A stretch of 5,000 nucleotides of DNA from an uncultured Collinsella sp. (GTDB taxonomy: Bacteria > Actinomycetota > Coriobacteriia > Coriobacteriales > Coriobacteriaceae). The notes beneath the pieces are model-generated. The model made no database searches and had not been told where the DNA came from. It saw only the letters and a program-made list of their open reading frames with translations. Both the position numbers and the translations under genes were made by a program. The stretch is taken from NCBI GenBank assembly GCA_937958315.1, contig CALFGH010000071.1:1-5000 (forward strand), written 5' to 3'. Below, piece after piece: positions 1 to 5,000 of this stretch (its first letter is position 1; each line of letters opens with the position of its first letter).

Positions 1-296
1 GCCGCCTCATGGGTGCGAGCACGCTCTGCCGCCTCGGCCTCACGCTGGCGGGCGCGGTCCTCGTTCTCAAACTCGATATCGTCCTCGATCTCGTCGCTCG
101 GATTGAGCAGCTCGTCCAGGCTCACGCCATAAAGTTTGGCGAGCGAGATCAGGTTCTCGGTATCGGGCGAGCTCTCCGCGCGCTCCCATTTACTGACCGC
201 CTGGCGCGACAGCCCCAGCTTTCGCGCCAGCCCTTCTTGGCTAAAACCCTTGCTGCGACGAAGGTCGGCGAGCCGCTGCGCAGTTTCTACATTCAT
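1..296 (-). CDS. XRE-family helix-turn-helix transcriptional regulator, N-terminal part (runs off left edge)
   Basis: The minus strand reads open from an ATG at 296-294 to the window edge, giving 98 complete codons. The start is well supported: an ideal Shine-Dalgarno AGGAGG sits four bases upstream (forward-strand complement at 301-306). Residues about 6-61 form a typical Cro/C1-type (HTH_3) domain: RLADLRRSKGFSQEGLARKL, then the recognition helix in LSRQAVSKWERAESSPD, then LISLAKLYGVSLDELL. This is a DNA-binding fold, and the protein should act as a dimeric cytoplasmic repressor or activator. After residue 66 the chain becomes strongly charged: an acidic stretch (SDEIEDDIEFENED) and then an Arg/Glu/Ala-rich helix that may be a coiled coil or linker. 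Many XRE proteins of this style carry a C-terminal membrane or sensor domain, but that part lies outside the window, so the ligand and full length are unknown. It is divergent from the methyltransferase gene and may regulate itself, the neighbour, or both (inference). Confidence 0.93.
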   Translation of the reverse strand, partial: MNVETAQRLADLRRSKGFSQEGLARKLGLSRQAVSKWERAESSPDTENLISLAKLYGVSLDELLNPSDEIEDDIEFENEDRARQREAEAAERARTHEA

Positions 297-345
297 GGTT
301 CCTCCTATGTGATGCCAGCCGTGCCGCCGGACCGTTTTTGTTCTT

Positions 346-355
346 AAGGCGCCTT
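346..355. promoter_or_regulatory. 10-bp perfect palindrome AAGGCGCCTT, possible operator
   Basis: The sequence AAGGCGCCTT equals its own reverse complement. It lies about 50 bases upstream of the XRE start codon, in the AT-rich divergent region, where an autoregulatory operator would be expected. XRE regulators bind short palindromes as dimers, so the position is suggestive. A 10-base palindrome can occur by chance in GC-rich DNA and no second copy is seen here, so this is a weak call. Confidence 0.22.
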
Positions 356-487
356 GCACAGTTAAAAATCTATCCGCCACCGCCAAAAGCATGCCACCTA
401 TTCTAGTGAGATTTTTGACAACCGGCGGTTGCGGGCACATATGAGCTGCGGAAATGTGTCCAAACAAAGCAATGACCCACGGCTCGG

Positions 488-517
488 TTGTCCCCGTTGC
501 GGCGTTAACGGTAGTAT
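488..517 (+). promoter_or_regulatory. Candidate promoter for the 564-1436 methyltransferase
   Basis: TTGTCC (488-493) matches four of six bases of the -35 consensus and TAGTAT (512-517) matches four of six of the -10 consensus, with an 18-base spacer. Transcription would start near 524 and leave a leader of about 40 bases before the GTG start. The -10 lies inside the inverted repeat at 505-531, which is the usual geometry for repression. The matches are modest, and the alternative upstream pair (415-420 and 440-445) is about as plausible. Confidence 0.3.
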
Positions 518-531
518 GGTCGTACTGTTAA
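505..531. promoter_or_regulatory. Operator-like inverted repeat upstream of the methyltransferase
   Basis: The arms TTAACGGTA (505-513) and TACTGTTAA (523-531) are inverted repeats matching at eight of nine positions, separated by nine bases. The dyad covers the candidate -10 at 512-517 and ends 32 bases before the GTG start. The spacing and half-site size resemble operators of dimeric helix-turn-helix regulators. Which protein binds it cannot be read from the sequence; the divergent XRE regulator is one candidate. As RNA it could also form a hairpin in a longer leader. Confidence 0.4.
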
Positions 532-563
532 TTCCGCACCGCCAACGGAGGGAGTTCCGCGCC

Positions 564-1436
564 GTGAACCGCGATTTCGCCTCATCGCTCATCCAGCTCA
601 ACAATACGTTCTATCGCGAGCACTCCGCCTCCTTTTCCGATACGCGCCAGGCCCCGTGGCCCGGCTGGGTGCGCACCATGGACATCGCACTCGAACAGCT
701 CGACGTCGCCACAATCGAGCATCCCGTCCGCGTCTTCGATCTCGCCTGCGGCAACATGCGATTCGAGAACTTTGCCGCCGGCGGCGCACTTGCCGCCAAG
801 GGCGTCGACGGCGCAAACCCCTCGGCAGATGCCAGTTGCCCGTTTGAGTTCTATGGTGTCGACTCGTGTCAGGATTTGGCTATCGATGCACGTGGCCACG
901 CCCTGCGCATTCCCAACCTGCACTTCCAGGAACTCGACGTGCTCGATGCCCTCATGAAGCTCAACCCCGCCGAGACGTCCGATGTTCTTTTCGACGCCCC
1001 GCTCGCCGACATCTCGGTCTGCTTTGGCTTTATGCACCATGTGCCGTCGTGCGAGTACCGTGTACGCGTGCTCGACGCCCTGGTGCGCCAGACGCGCCCA
1101 GGCGGCATCATCGCCATCAGCTTTTGGGAGTTTATGAACGACGAGCGCATGGCGCGCAAGGCCGTTCGAGCCGAAGCCCGCGCCGAGCTCACCCCGCCGT
1201 TTGGGGGATACGATTCAGCGCAGTTTGAAGCCGGCGACCACCTCATTGGCTGGCAAAACGACCGCCACGCCTACCGCTATTGCCATCACTTTGACGATCA
1301 GCAGATCACCGACCTGGTGCGCGGCGTCCGTACGTTCTACAAGAGCGGCGAGGTCCCCGTGCGCGAGCTTGAGCGTTTCCATGCCGACGGTCGCAGCGGA
1401 GAGCTCAACCGCTATGTGATTCTCAAGCGCCTGTAG
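564..1436 (+). CDS. Class I SAM-dependent methyltransferase, Trm9/ALKBH8-like
   Basis: The product is a 290-residue cytoplasmic methyltransferase. I chose the GTG start at 564 because GGAGGGAG (547-554) stands nine bases upstream and the following residues read as the start of a domain; longer starts back to 429 lack such a site. Residues 55-70 hold SAM-binding motif I (VRVFDLACGNMRFENF), residues 96-102 the second strand with its acidic residue (FYGVDSC), residues 122-129 a motif around FQELDVLD, residues 150-161 the post-motif strand (ISVCFGFMHHVP), and residues 176-190 the TRPGGIIAISFWEF segment. The HH after the fourth strand, the PGG turn with a following Trp, and the late RYCHHF segment (238-243) recall the tRNA wobble-uridine methyltransferases Trm9 and ALKBH8. 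That resemblance is from memory of the family, and the substrate is not proven. A low-complexity Ala/Gly-rich insertion (about 71-93) separates motif I from the second strand. A weak terminator follows at 1475. Confidence 0.85.
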   Translation: MNRDFASSLIQLNNTFYREHSASFSDTRQAPWPGWVRTMDIALEQLDVATIEHPVRVFDLACGNMRFENFAAGGALAAKGVDGANPSADASCPFEFYGVDSCQDLAIDARGHALRIPNLHFQELDVLDALMKLNPAETSDVLFDAPLADISVCFGFMHHVPSCEYRVRVLDALVRQTRPGGIIAISFWEFMNDERMARKAVRAEARAELTPPFGGYDSAQFEAGDHLIGWQNDRHAYRYCHHFDDQQITDLVRGVRTFYKSGEVPVRELERFHADGRSGELNRYVILKRL

Positions 1437-1474
1437 GCACCGACGACTCGCCGCCGAGCCGCACCGCGTCTTTC

Positions 1475-1498
1475 GGGCAAACTATGCCCACTCTTTTT
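1475..1498 (+). terminator. Weak Rho-independent terminator after the methyltransferase
   Basis: GGGCA (1475-1479) pairs with TGCCC (1485-1489) across a five-base loop, and a run of five T residues follows at 1494-1498 after a four-base spacer. It begins 38 bases past the methyltransferase stop and lies before the next gene. The stem is only five pairs, so termination may be partial and some readthrough into the TrmB-like gene is possible. Confidence 0.45.
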
Positions 1499-1510
1499 CA
1501 ACCCATTGAC

Positions 1511-1532
1511 GGAACGCGCAGCCAGGCGTTCC
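1511..1532 (+). repeat. Perfect 7-bp hairpin just upstream of the TrmB-like gene
   Basis: GGAACGC (1511-1517) and GCGTTCC (1526-1532) are exact inverted repeats around an eight-base loop. The stem ends 12 bases before the AAGGAG ribosome binding site at 1545-1550. It lacks a following T-run, so it does not look like a second terminator. It could stabilise the 5' end of the mRNA, act in translation control, or serve as an operator. A TTGACG (1506-1511) touches its left arm, but the only -10-like match (CATACT, 1532-1537) is 20 bases away, so a promoter here is doubtful. Confidence 0.4.
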
Positions 1533-1554
1533 ATACTTATGACCAAGGAGCCTC

Positions 1555-2394
1555 ATGGGAGCCGTCCACGTTCGCACGCCTAAGAACTTTGTGCTCGAGG
1601 AGCGCCTGGAGCGCTACGCCGATGCGATTGAGACGAACCCCGAGGCTTATGCCGGAGATTGGCGCGAGGCCTGTGCGCCCGCAGGCGGCAAGCCCTTCGA
1701 GCACCTTCACCTGGATCTGGGCTGTGGCAAGGGAACATACCTTGTAGAGCGCGCGGCCCACGAGCCAAACACCCTCTTTATCGGTATGGACCAGGAGCCC
1801 ATCTGCATCGCCTATGCCGCACAGAAAATCTGCGAGCAGAAGCTATCCAACGCACTCGTCCTGCCCCGAGGCGCCGCATCGCTGCCGCAGCTGTTTGCCG
1901 CAGGCGAGCTCAATGCCATCACCATTAACTTTCCCACGCCGCAGCCCAAGGCCAAGTACGCCAAAAAACGACTCGTCCATGTCGGCCATCTAATGCTCTA
2001 TCGCTCGCTCTTTGCAGCCGACGCCACCGTCACGCTGCGCACCGACAGCAAACCATTGCGCGATTACGCCCTGGGACAGTTTGCCGCGGCAGGCTACGAC
2101 ACGCTTTGGGTAAGTGACGACGTCCGCCGCGACCATCCCGAGCATCCCGAGACCGAATATGAATGCCGCACACGCGAGATGGGCGCCGCCGTCTATGGCA
2201 TTTGCGCCACTCCCGACGCGCTGCCCAGCGATGATCAGCTCACGGCGGGCCGCATGCAGGAGCAAAGCCTTGCCTGCTACCTGCCCGATAACCTCGATGA
2301 GCTCACCTATGTACCCCTGGGCATGGAAGAGGCCGTCGAGAACTTTAGAAACCGCGCCCGCAAGGGCAAAAAACGCCTGCCGCAAGAGTCCTAG
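1555..2394 (+). CDS. trmB: tRNA (guanine-N7)-methyltransferase, TrmB-like, with a variant signature motif
   Basis: TrmB methylates N7 of guanine 46 in the tRNA variable loop, using SAM, in the cytoplasm. This 279-residue product has SAM motif I LDLGCGKGTYL (53-63), FIGMDQEP (75-82), the family signature region NFPTPQPKAKYAKKRLVH (125-142), RTDSKPLRDYAL (162-173) and TEYECRTREMGAAVYGI (200-216), in the order and spacing of TrmB. Known TrmB proteins usually read FPDPWPK in the signature; here the Asp is Thr128 and the Trp is Gln130. The Asp is considered functionally important in the family, so activity or specificity may differ. The protein also carries a tail of about 60 residues (219-279), ending in a Lys/Arg-rich segment, beyond the usual length. 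The start is firm: an in-frame TGA lies at 1540-1542 and AAGGAG (1545-1550) precedes the ATG, although with only four bases between them. Family membership is secure; the exact reaction is less so. Confidence 0.85.
   Translation: MGAVHVRTPKNFVLEERLERYADAIETNPEAYAGDWREACAPAGGKPFEHLHLDLGCGKGTYLVERAAHEPNTLFIGMDQEPICIAYAAQKICEQKLSNALVLPRGAASLPQLFAAGELNAITINFPTPQPKAKYAKKRLVHVGHLMLYRSLFAADATVTLRTDSKPLRDYALGQFAAAGYDTLWVSDDVRRDHPEHPETEYECRTREMGAAVYGICATPDALPSDDQLTAGRMQEQSLACYLPDNLDELTYVPLGMEEAVENFRNRARKGKKRLPQES
2134..2151 (+). repeat. Tandem 9-bp duplication inside the TrmB-like gene
   Basis: CATCCCGAG occurs twice back to back and encodes His-Pro-Glu twice (residues 194-199), directly before the conserved TEYE motif. 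The repeat keeps the frame. It is probably a small slippage duplication in a loop and is likely neutral. Confidence 0.7.
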
Positions 2395-2459
2395 GGGCTT
2401 CTTATGGTCGCGGCGTCGGCAAACAAGCGCGAATAGGCGCCAACGAACGACCCTCAAAC

Positions 2460-2582
2460 CTAAGTGAGTAGACTTTTTTGCAATAGACAAGCACAGCCCG
2501 CATAGCGCAAACTAAAACCACAGGTAGAGCCCTTGCGCAAAAGCCATGTGCTCGCGATATCGCAAAAAGCCTACTCACTTAG
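2460..2582. repeat. 123-base nested inverted-repeat element (MITE/REP-like or structured RNA)
   Basis: The ends are a perfect 12-bp inverted repeat: CTAAGTGAGTAG (2460-2471) and CTACTCACTTAG (2571-2582). Pairing continues inward after one mismatch through CTTTTT against AAAAAG and, past one bulged T, GC against GC, so the outer arms span about 2460-2481 and 2562-2582. Two further perfect 6-bp pairs lie inside in nested order: AGCACA (2490-2495) with TGTGCT (2547-2552), and GCGCAA (2505-2510) with TTGCGC (2533-2538). The unpaired gaps are nearly symmetric (8 and 9 bases, then 9 and 8), and a 22-base apical loop remains (2511-2532). Such a layout fits a long RNA hairpin or a small non-autonomous repeat with terminal inverted repeats. 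No target-site duplication is obvious and no protein is encoded. Only one copy is in the window, so whether it is dispersed in the genome is unknown. Confidence 0.7.
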
Positions 2583-2603
2583 CTGGCGACTGCACCAAAC
2601 GGC

Positions 2604-2621
2604 TGGGCAGAACGCCCATTT
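2604..2621 (+). terminator. Short hairpin followed by T-rich sequence, weak terminator candidate
   Basis: TGGGC (2604-2608) pairs with GCCCA (2614-2618) around a five-base loop, and TTT follows, then a broken T-rich stretch to about 2635. It lies over 200 bases past the TrmB-like stop, just beyond the nested inverted repeat and before the helicase promoter region. The T-run is interrupted, so termination would be weak. Confidence 0.25.
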
Positions 2622-2664
2622 CCTGCATTTTCTTTCGCGCCGGCACCCCGCGTCGCCGCTACGC

Positions 2665-2670
2665 CATAAT
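2665..2670 (+). promoter_or_regulatory. Candidate -10 element for the helicase
   Basis: CATAAT matches five of six bases of the -10 consensus and would place the transcript start near 2677, about 27 bases before the helicase ATG. No good -35 hexamer is found 16-18 bases upstream, where the sequence is GC-rich, and no extended -10 TG is present. The position is right but the support is partial. Confidence 0.35.
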
Positions 2671-2703
2671 GGATGGCGGACAAACGCGAGAGAAAGCAAC
2701 CAA

Positions 2704-5000
2704 ATGGCACAGACCACGACAGATACCGCCGCCAGCACCGTCTCCGGCGCCGGCGCCGCCAGCTCATTCTCGGGCGGCACGGGAACCGAGGCAGAGTTCG
2801 GCTCGCTCGGCGCGCTCTCCCCCACCTGGTGGGAGCCCGAGGATGGTAGCGAGCCCGAACCATGGCTCACGCCCGACCAGGCCTTCGAACGCTTCTTTGA
2901 ATGGACGAGCAATCGCGGCATTGAGCTGTGGGACCACCAAGAAGAGGCCCTCATGGACCTGGCCGCCGGCGATCACGTCATTTTGGGCACACCGACCGGA
3001 TCGGGTAAATCGCTCGTCGCGCTGGGCATGCTCTTTATGGGCATGGCACAGGGCAAACGCTGTTATTACACGGCTCCCATCAAGGCCCTGGTCAGCGAAA
3101 AGTTCTTCGATCTGGTACAGGTGCTCGGCCGCGATAATGTCGGTATGATCACCGGCGACACGCATATCAACACCAAGGCGCCCGTCATCTGCTGCACGGC
3201 AGAGATCCTTGCCAACGACGCACTGCGCGAGGGCGAGGACGCCGACGTGGGCTGCGTGGCCATGGACGAGTTCCACTACTTTGCCGACCCCGACCGCGGC
3301 TGGGCTTGGCAGGTGCCGCTGCTCACTCTGCCCCATACGCAATTTATGCTCATGAGCGCCACGCTCGGCGATGTCACTGCCATCGCCGCCTCGCTCGAGG
3401 AACACACCGGCGCTGCTTGCGACTTGGTTGTCGACGCCCCGCGTCCTGTTCCGCTGAGCTACGACTATGTGACGACATCCCTCGAGGGCACCGTCGAGCT
3501 CGCCATGCGCCGCGGCGAGGCCCCGCTCTATATCGTGCACTTTAGCCAGGATGCCGCCCTTGCGACGGCACAGTCGCTCGCCAATTTTGGCATCGCCAGC
3601 AAGGAGCAGCGCGAAGCCATCAAAGAGGCGGCAAAGGGGACGAGCTTCTCGACGGCCTTCGGCAAGATTCTCAAGCGCCTGCTTGGATGCGGCGTCGGCG
3701 TGCACCATGCTGGCATGTTGCCGCGCTATCGTCTGCTGGTCGAGCGCTTGGCGCAGCAGGGCCTGCTGCCCGTCATCTGCGGTACCGACACACTCGGCGT
3801 CGGCATTAACGTACCCATCCACACCGTGGTGCTCACCGCGCTCACCAAGTTCGATGGCTACAAGATGCGTCGTCTGCGCGCCCGTGAGTTCCATCAGATT
3901 GCCGGTCGCGCCGGCCGCTCGGGCTTCGATACCGAGGGCATGGTAATTGCCGAGGCACCCGAGCACGAGATCGAGAATGCCAAGCTTATGGCCAAAGCGG
4001 GCGACGACCCCAAAAAACTCCGTAAGATTAAAAAGAAAAAGGCCCCCGAGGGCTTTGTCACCTGGAACAAGCAGACCTTTGAGCGCCTGATCGAGACGCA
4101 GCCCGAGACACTCAAGCCGCGCCTGCGCATCACGCACTCCATGGTGATTAGCGTGGTCGAGCAGGGCGGCGACGCCCGTGCCCGCGTACACGACCTCATC
4201 GAGACAAGCCTGCAGACTCCCGAGGAAAAGGCTAAGCTCGAGGTTCGCGCCGACGAAATCTTCGCCACGCTCATTGATTCCGGCGTCGTCGTTCGCACCG
4301 AGGTACCGCCCGCGTCTGACGCTCCGGCTGACGCCGCACCAGACATCGACTATGCGCTGACGGTCGATCTGCCCGAGGACTTCGCGCTCGATCAGCCGCT
4401 CTCGCCGTTCTTGCTTGCCGCGTTGGAGCTGCTCGACCCCGAGAGTGAGACCTATACCATGGATCTGATCTCGATGGTCGAGGCTACGCTCGAGGACCCC
4501 AAGCAGGTATTGCGCGCACAGGAGCGCGCCGCACGCGATCGCGCCATGGCCGAGATGAAGGCCGACGGCATCGAGTATGAGGAGCGCTTGGAGCGCATTC
4601 AGGACGTCACGTACGAAAAGCCGCTCGAGGATTTGCTCGACGCCGCTTTTGACAAGTACTGCCAGGAAGTACCCTGGGCAAACGACTATCAGCTCTCTCC
4701 CAAGAGCGTTCTGCGCGATATGCTGGAAAGCGCGAGCGATTTTAAGGGCTACATTCAAAAGCTCGGCATCGCCCGCTCCGAGGGTATTTTGCTGCGCTAC
4801 CTGGCAGAGGCCTACCGTTCGCTCGACCGCACCGTGCCCATCGAGAAGCGCGACGAGCGCCTGCGCGACATTATCTCGTGGCTGGGCTTTGTGGTGCGCT
4901 CGGTGGACTCGAGCCTGGTAGACGAGTGGGAGAACGCCGGCAACCCGGCGGCCCTCGATGCCGCGCCGCCGCAGGGCATCAACGAGGTCGTGGCGGACCG
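2704..5000 (+). CDS. DExH-box superfamily II helicase with DUF3516-type C-terminal region (runs off right edge)
   Basis: 765 complete codons are visible with no stop. The protein is a Ski2-like ATP-dependent helicase, expected to unwind RNA or RNA-containing duplexes in the cytoplasm. After a low-complexity Ala/Ser/Gly/Thr leader (1-40) come the Walker A GTPTGSGKS (95-103), motif Ia TAPIKALVSEKF (123-134), Ib-like ITGDTHINTKAPVICCTAEIL (within 149-169), motif II DEFH (188-191), motif III SAT (218-220), motif IV-like IVHFSQ (277-282), motif V GTDTLGVGINVP (360-371) and motif VI QIAGRAGRSG (398-407). All catalytic residues expected of the family are present. The region from about 440 begins with a Lys-rich patch (DPKKLRKIKKKKAPEGF) and matches my memory of the DUF3516 helicases of Actinobacteria, with a variable Pro/Ala/Asp linker at 535-549. 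Those proteins are roughly 830-850 residues, so the missing tail should be short. The ATG at 2704 has only a weak purine-rich site (AGAGAAAG, 2689-2696); no closer in-frame ATG, GTG or TTG exists upstream until 2548. Confidence 0.93.
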   Translation, partial: MAQTTTDTAASTVSGAGAASSFSGGTGTEAEFGSLGALSPTWWEPEDGSEPEPWLTPDQAFERFFEWTSNRGIELWDHQEEALMDLAAGDHVILGTPTGSGKSLVALGMLFMGMAQGKRCYYTAPIKALVSEKFFDLVQVLGRDNVGMITGDTHINTKAPVICCTAEILANDALREGEDADVGCVAMDEFHYFADPDRGWAWQVPLLTLPHTQFMLMSATLGDVTAIAASLEEHTGAACDLVVDAPRPVPLSYDYVTTSLEGTVELAMRRGEAPLYIVHFSQDAALATAQSLANFGIASKEQREAIKEAAKGTSFSTAFGKILKRLLGCGVGVHHAGMLPRYRLLVERLAQQGLLPVICGTDTLGVGINVPIHTVVLTALTKFDGYKMRRLRAREFHQIAGRAGRSGFDTEGMVIAEAPEHEIENAKLMAKAGDDPKKLRKIKKKKAPEGFVTWNKQTFERLIETQPETLKPRLRITHSMVISVVEQGGDARARVHDLIETSLQTPEEKAKLEVRADEIFATLIDSGVVVRTEVPPASDAPADAAPDIDYALTVDLPEDFALDQPLSPFLLAALELLDPESETYTMDLISMVEATLEDPKQVLRAQERAARDRAMAEMKADGIEYEERLERIQDVTYEKPLEDLLDAAFDKYCQEVPWANDYQLSPKSVLRDMLESASDFKGYIQKLGIARSEGILLRYLAEAYRSLDRTVPIEKRDERLRDIISWLGFVVRSVDSSLVDEWENAGNPAALDAAPPQGINEVVAD

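Larger units (their letters stand above)
297..563. other. Divergent intergenic region between the XRE regulator and the methyltransferase
   Basis: This 267-base region separates two divergently oriented genes, so it should hold both promoters. It is more AT-rich than the flanking genes, especially at 330-420. For the regulator, the best minus-strand -10 match is TAGAAT (complement of 400-405), but no convincing -35 lies at the right distance. For the methyltransferase, two weak plus-strand candidates are visible: TTGACA at 415-420 with TATGAG at 440-445 (spacing 19), and TTGTCC at 488-493 with TAGTAT at 512-517 (spacing 18). The methyltransferase frame stays open back to a TTG at 429, but that stretch has no ribosome binding site before it, lies over the candidate promoters, and does not look like the start of a methyltransferase. 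I treat it as non-coding. Confidence 0.6.
2395..2703. other. Intergenic region between the TrmB-like gene and the helicase
   Basis: This 309-base stretch has no convincing gene on either strand. A frame is open through much of it at 2546-3148, but it has no ribosome binding site and conflicts with the helicase frame. The first 65 bases (2395-2459) show nothing I can name. The middle (2460-2582) is a nested inverted repeat. The last part (2583-2703) holds a short hairpin at 2604-2618 and a good -10 match ahead of the helicase. No strong terminator directly follows the TrmB-like gene. Confidence 0.6.

Noticed and set aside
9..347. A 112-codon plus-strand open frame at the left edge.
   Set aside because: It is the antisense shadow of the XRE regulator, which has a textbook helix-turn-helix and a strong ribosome binding site on the minus strand.
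403..417. CTAGTGAG followed by a T-run, resembling the left end of the inverted-repeat element (CTAAGTGAGTAG then T-run).
   Set aside because: The resemblance needs gaps, covers only about a dozen bases, and has no matching right arm nearby. It is probably coincidence in AT-rich intergenic DNA.
429..563. A 45-codon N-terminal extension of the methyltransferase, with a CPRC-like cysteine pair.
   Set aside because: The GTG at 564 has an excellent ribosome binding site, and the extension covers the candidate promoters and the dyad. The two cysteines alone do not make a zinc site.
2395..2703. Possible tRNA or known riboswitch in the second intergenic gap.
   Set aside because: No cloverleaf, T-loop signature or known riboswitch core could be recognised; the only clear structure is the nested inverted repeat.
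2546..3148. A 200-codon plus-strand open frame across the intergenic region and the helicase start.
   Set aside because: It is out of frame with the helicase, begins within the inverted-repeat element, has no ribosome binding site, and its Pro/Arg/Ser-rich translation looks like an off-frame reading of GC-rich DNA.
2764..4758. A 664-codon open frame on the minus strand.
   Set aside because: It lies wholly antisense to the helicase, whose motifs I to VI are unmistakable on the plus strand. Long antisense frames are common opposite GC-rich genes with few T-starting codons. Its translation shows no recognisable domain and no ribosome binding site was evident.
1..5000. CRISPR array, insertion sequence, toxin-antitoxin or phage genes.
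   Set aside because: No regularly spaced repeats, transposase motifs, integrase motifs or small paired toxin-antitoxin genes were seen on either strand.

Overview
The window looks like chromosomal DNA from a GC-rich actinobacterium, most probably a Coriobacteriia gut lineage such as Collinsella or a relative. The grounds are a GC content near 60% by eye, clear Shine-Dalgarno sites, a DUF3516-type DExH helicase of the kind found across Actinobacteria, and GC-ending codons in every gene. The genus is an inference from gene content and style; no rRNA or other marker is present to settle it.

Layout. On the minus strand, 1-296 holds the N-terminal 98 codons of an XRE-family DNA-binding regulator that runs off the left edge. 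A 267-base divergent intergenic region (297-563) follows, with weak promoter matches, a short palindrome and a 27-base operator-like dyad. On the plus strand come a class I SAM-dependent methyltransferase resembling the Trm9/ALKBH8 group (564-1436), a 118-base gap with a weak terminator and a second hairpin, a TrmB-like tRNA (guanine-N7) methyltransferase (1555-2394), a 309-base gap (2395-2703) that carries a striking 123-base nested inverted repeat, and a large DExH-box helicase with a DUF3516-type C-terminal region (2704 to the right edge, incomplete).

How the genes fit together. Two methyltransferases, one confidently of a tRNA-modification family and one possibly so, sit in tandem beside a Ski2-like RNA helicase, so the plus-strand genes share an RNA-metabolism theme. 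The gaps between them, each with hairpins or promoter-like elements, argue against one tight operon. The XRE regulator is divergently transcribed and could act on the shared intergenic region.

No clear new defence or mobile system is visible. The best leads are the nested inverted-repeat element at 2460-2582, the loss of the usual catalytic Asp in the TrmB signature motif, and the dyad upstream of the first methyltransferase.
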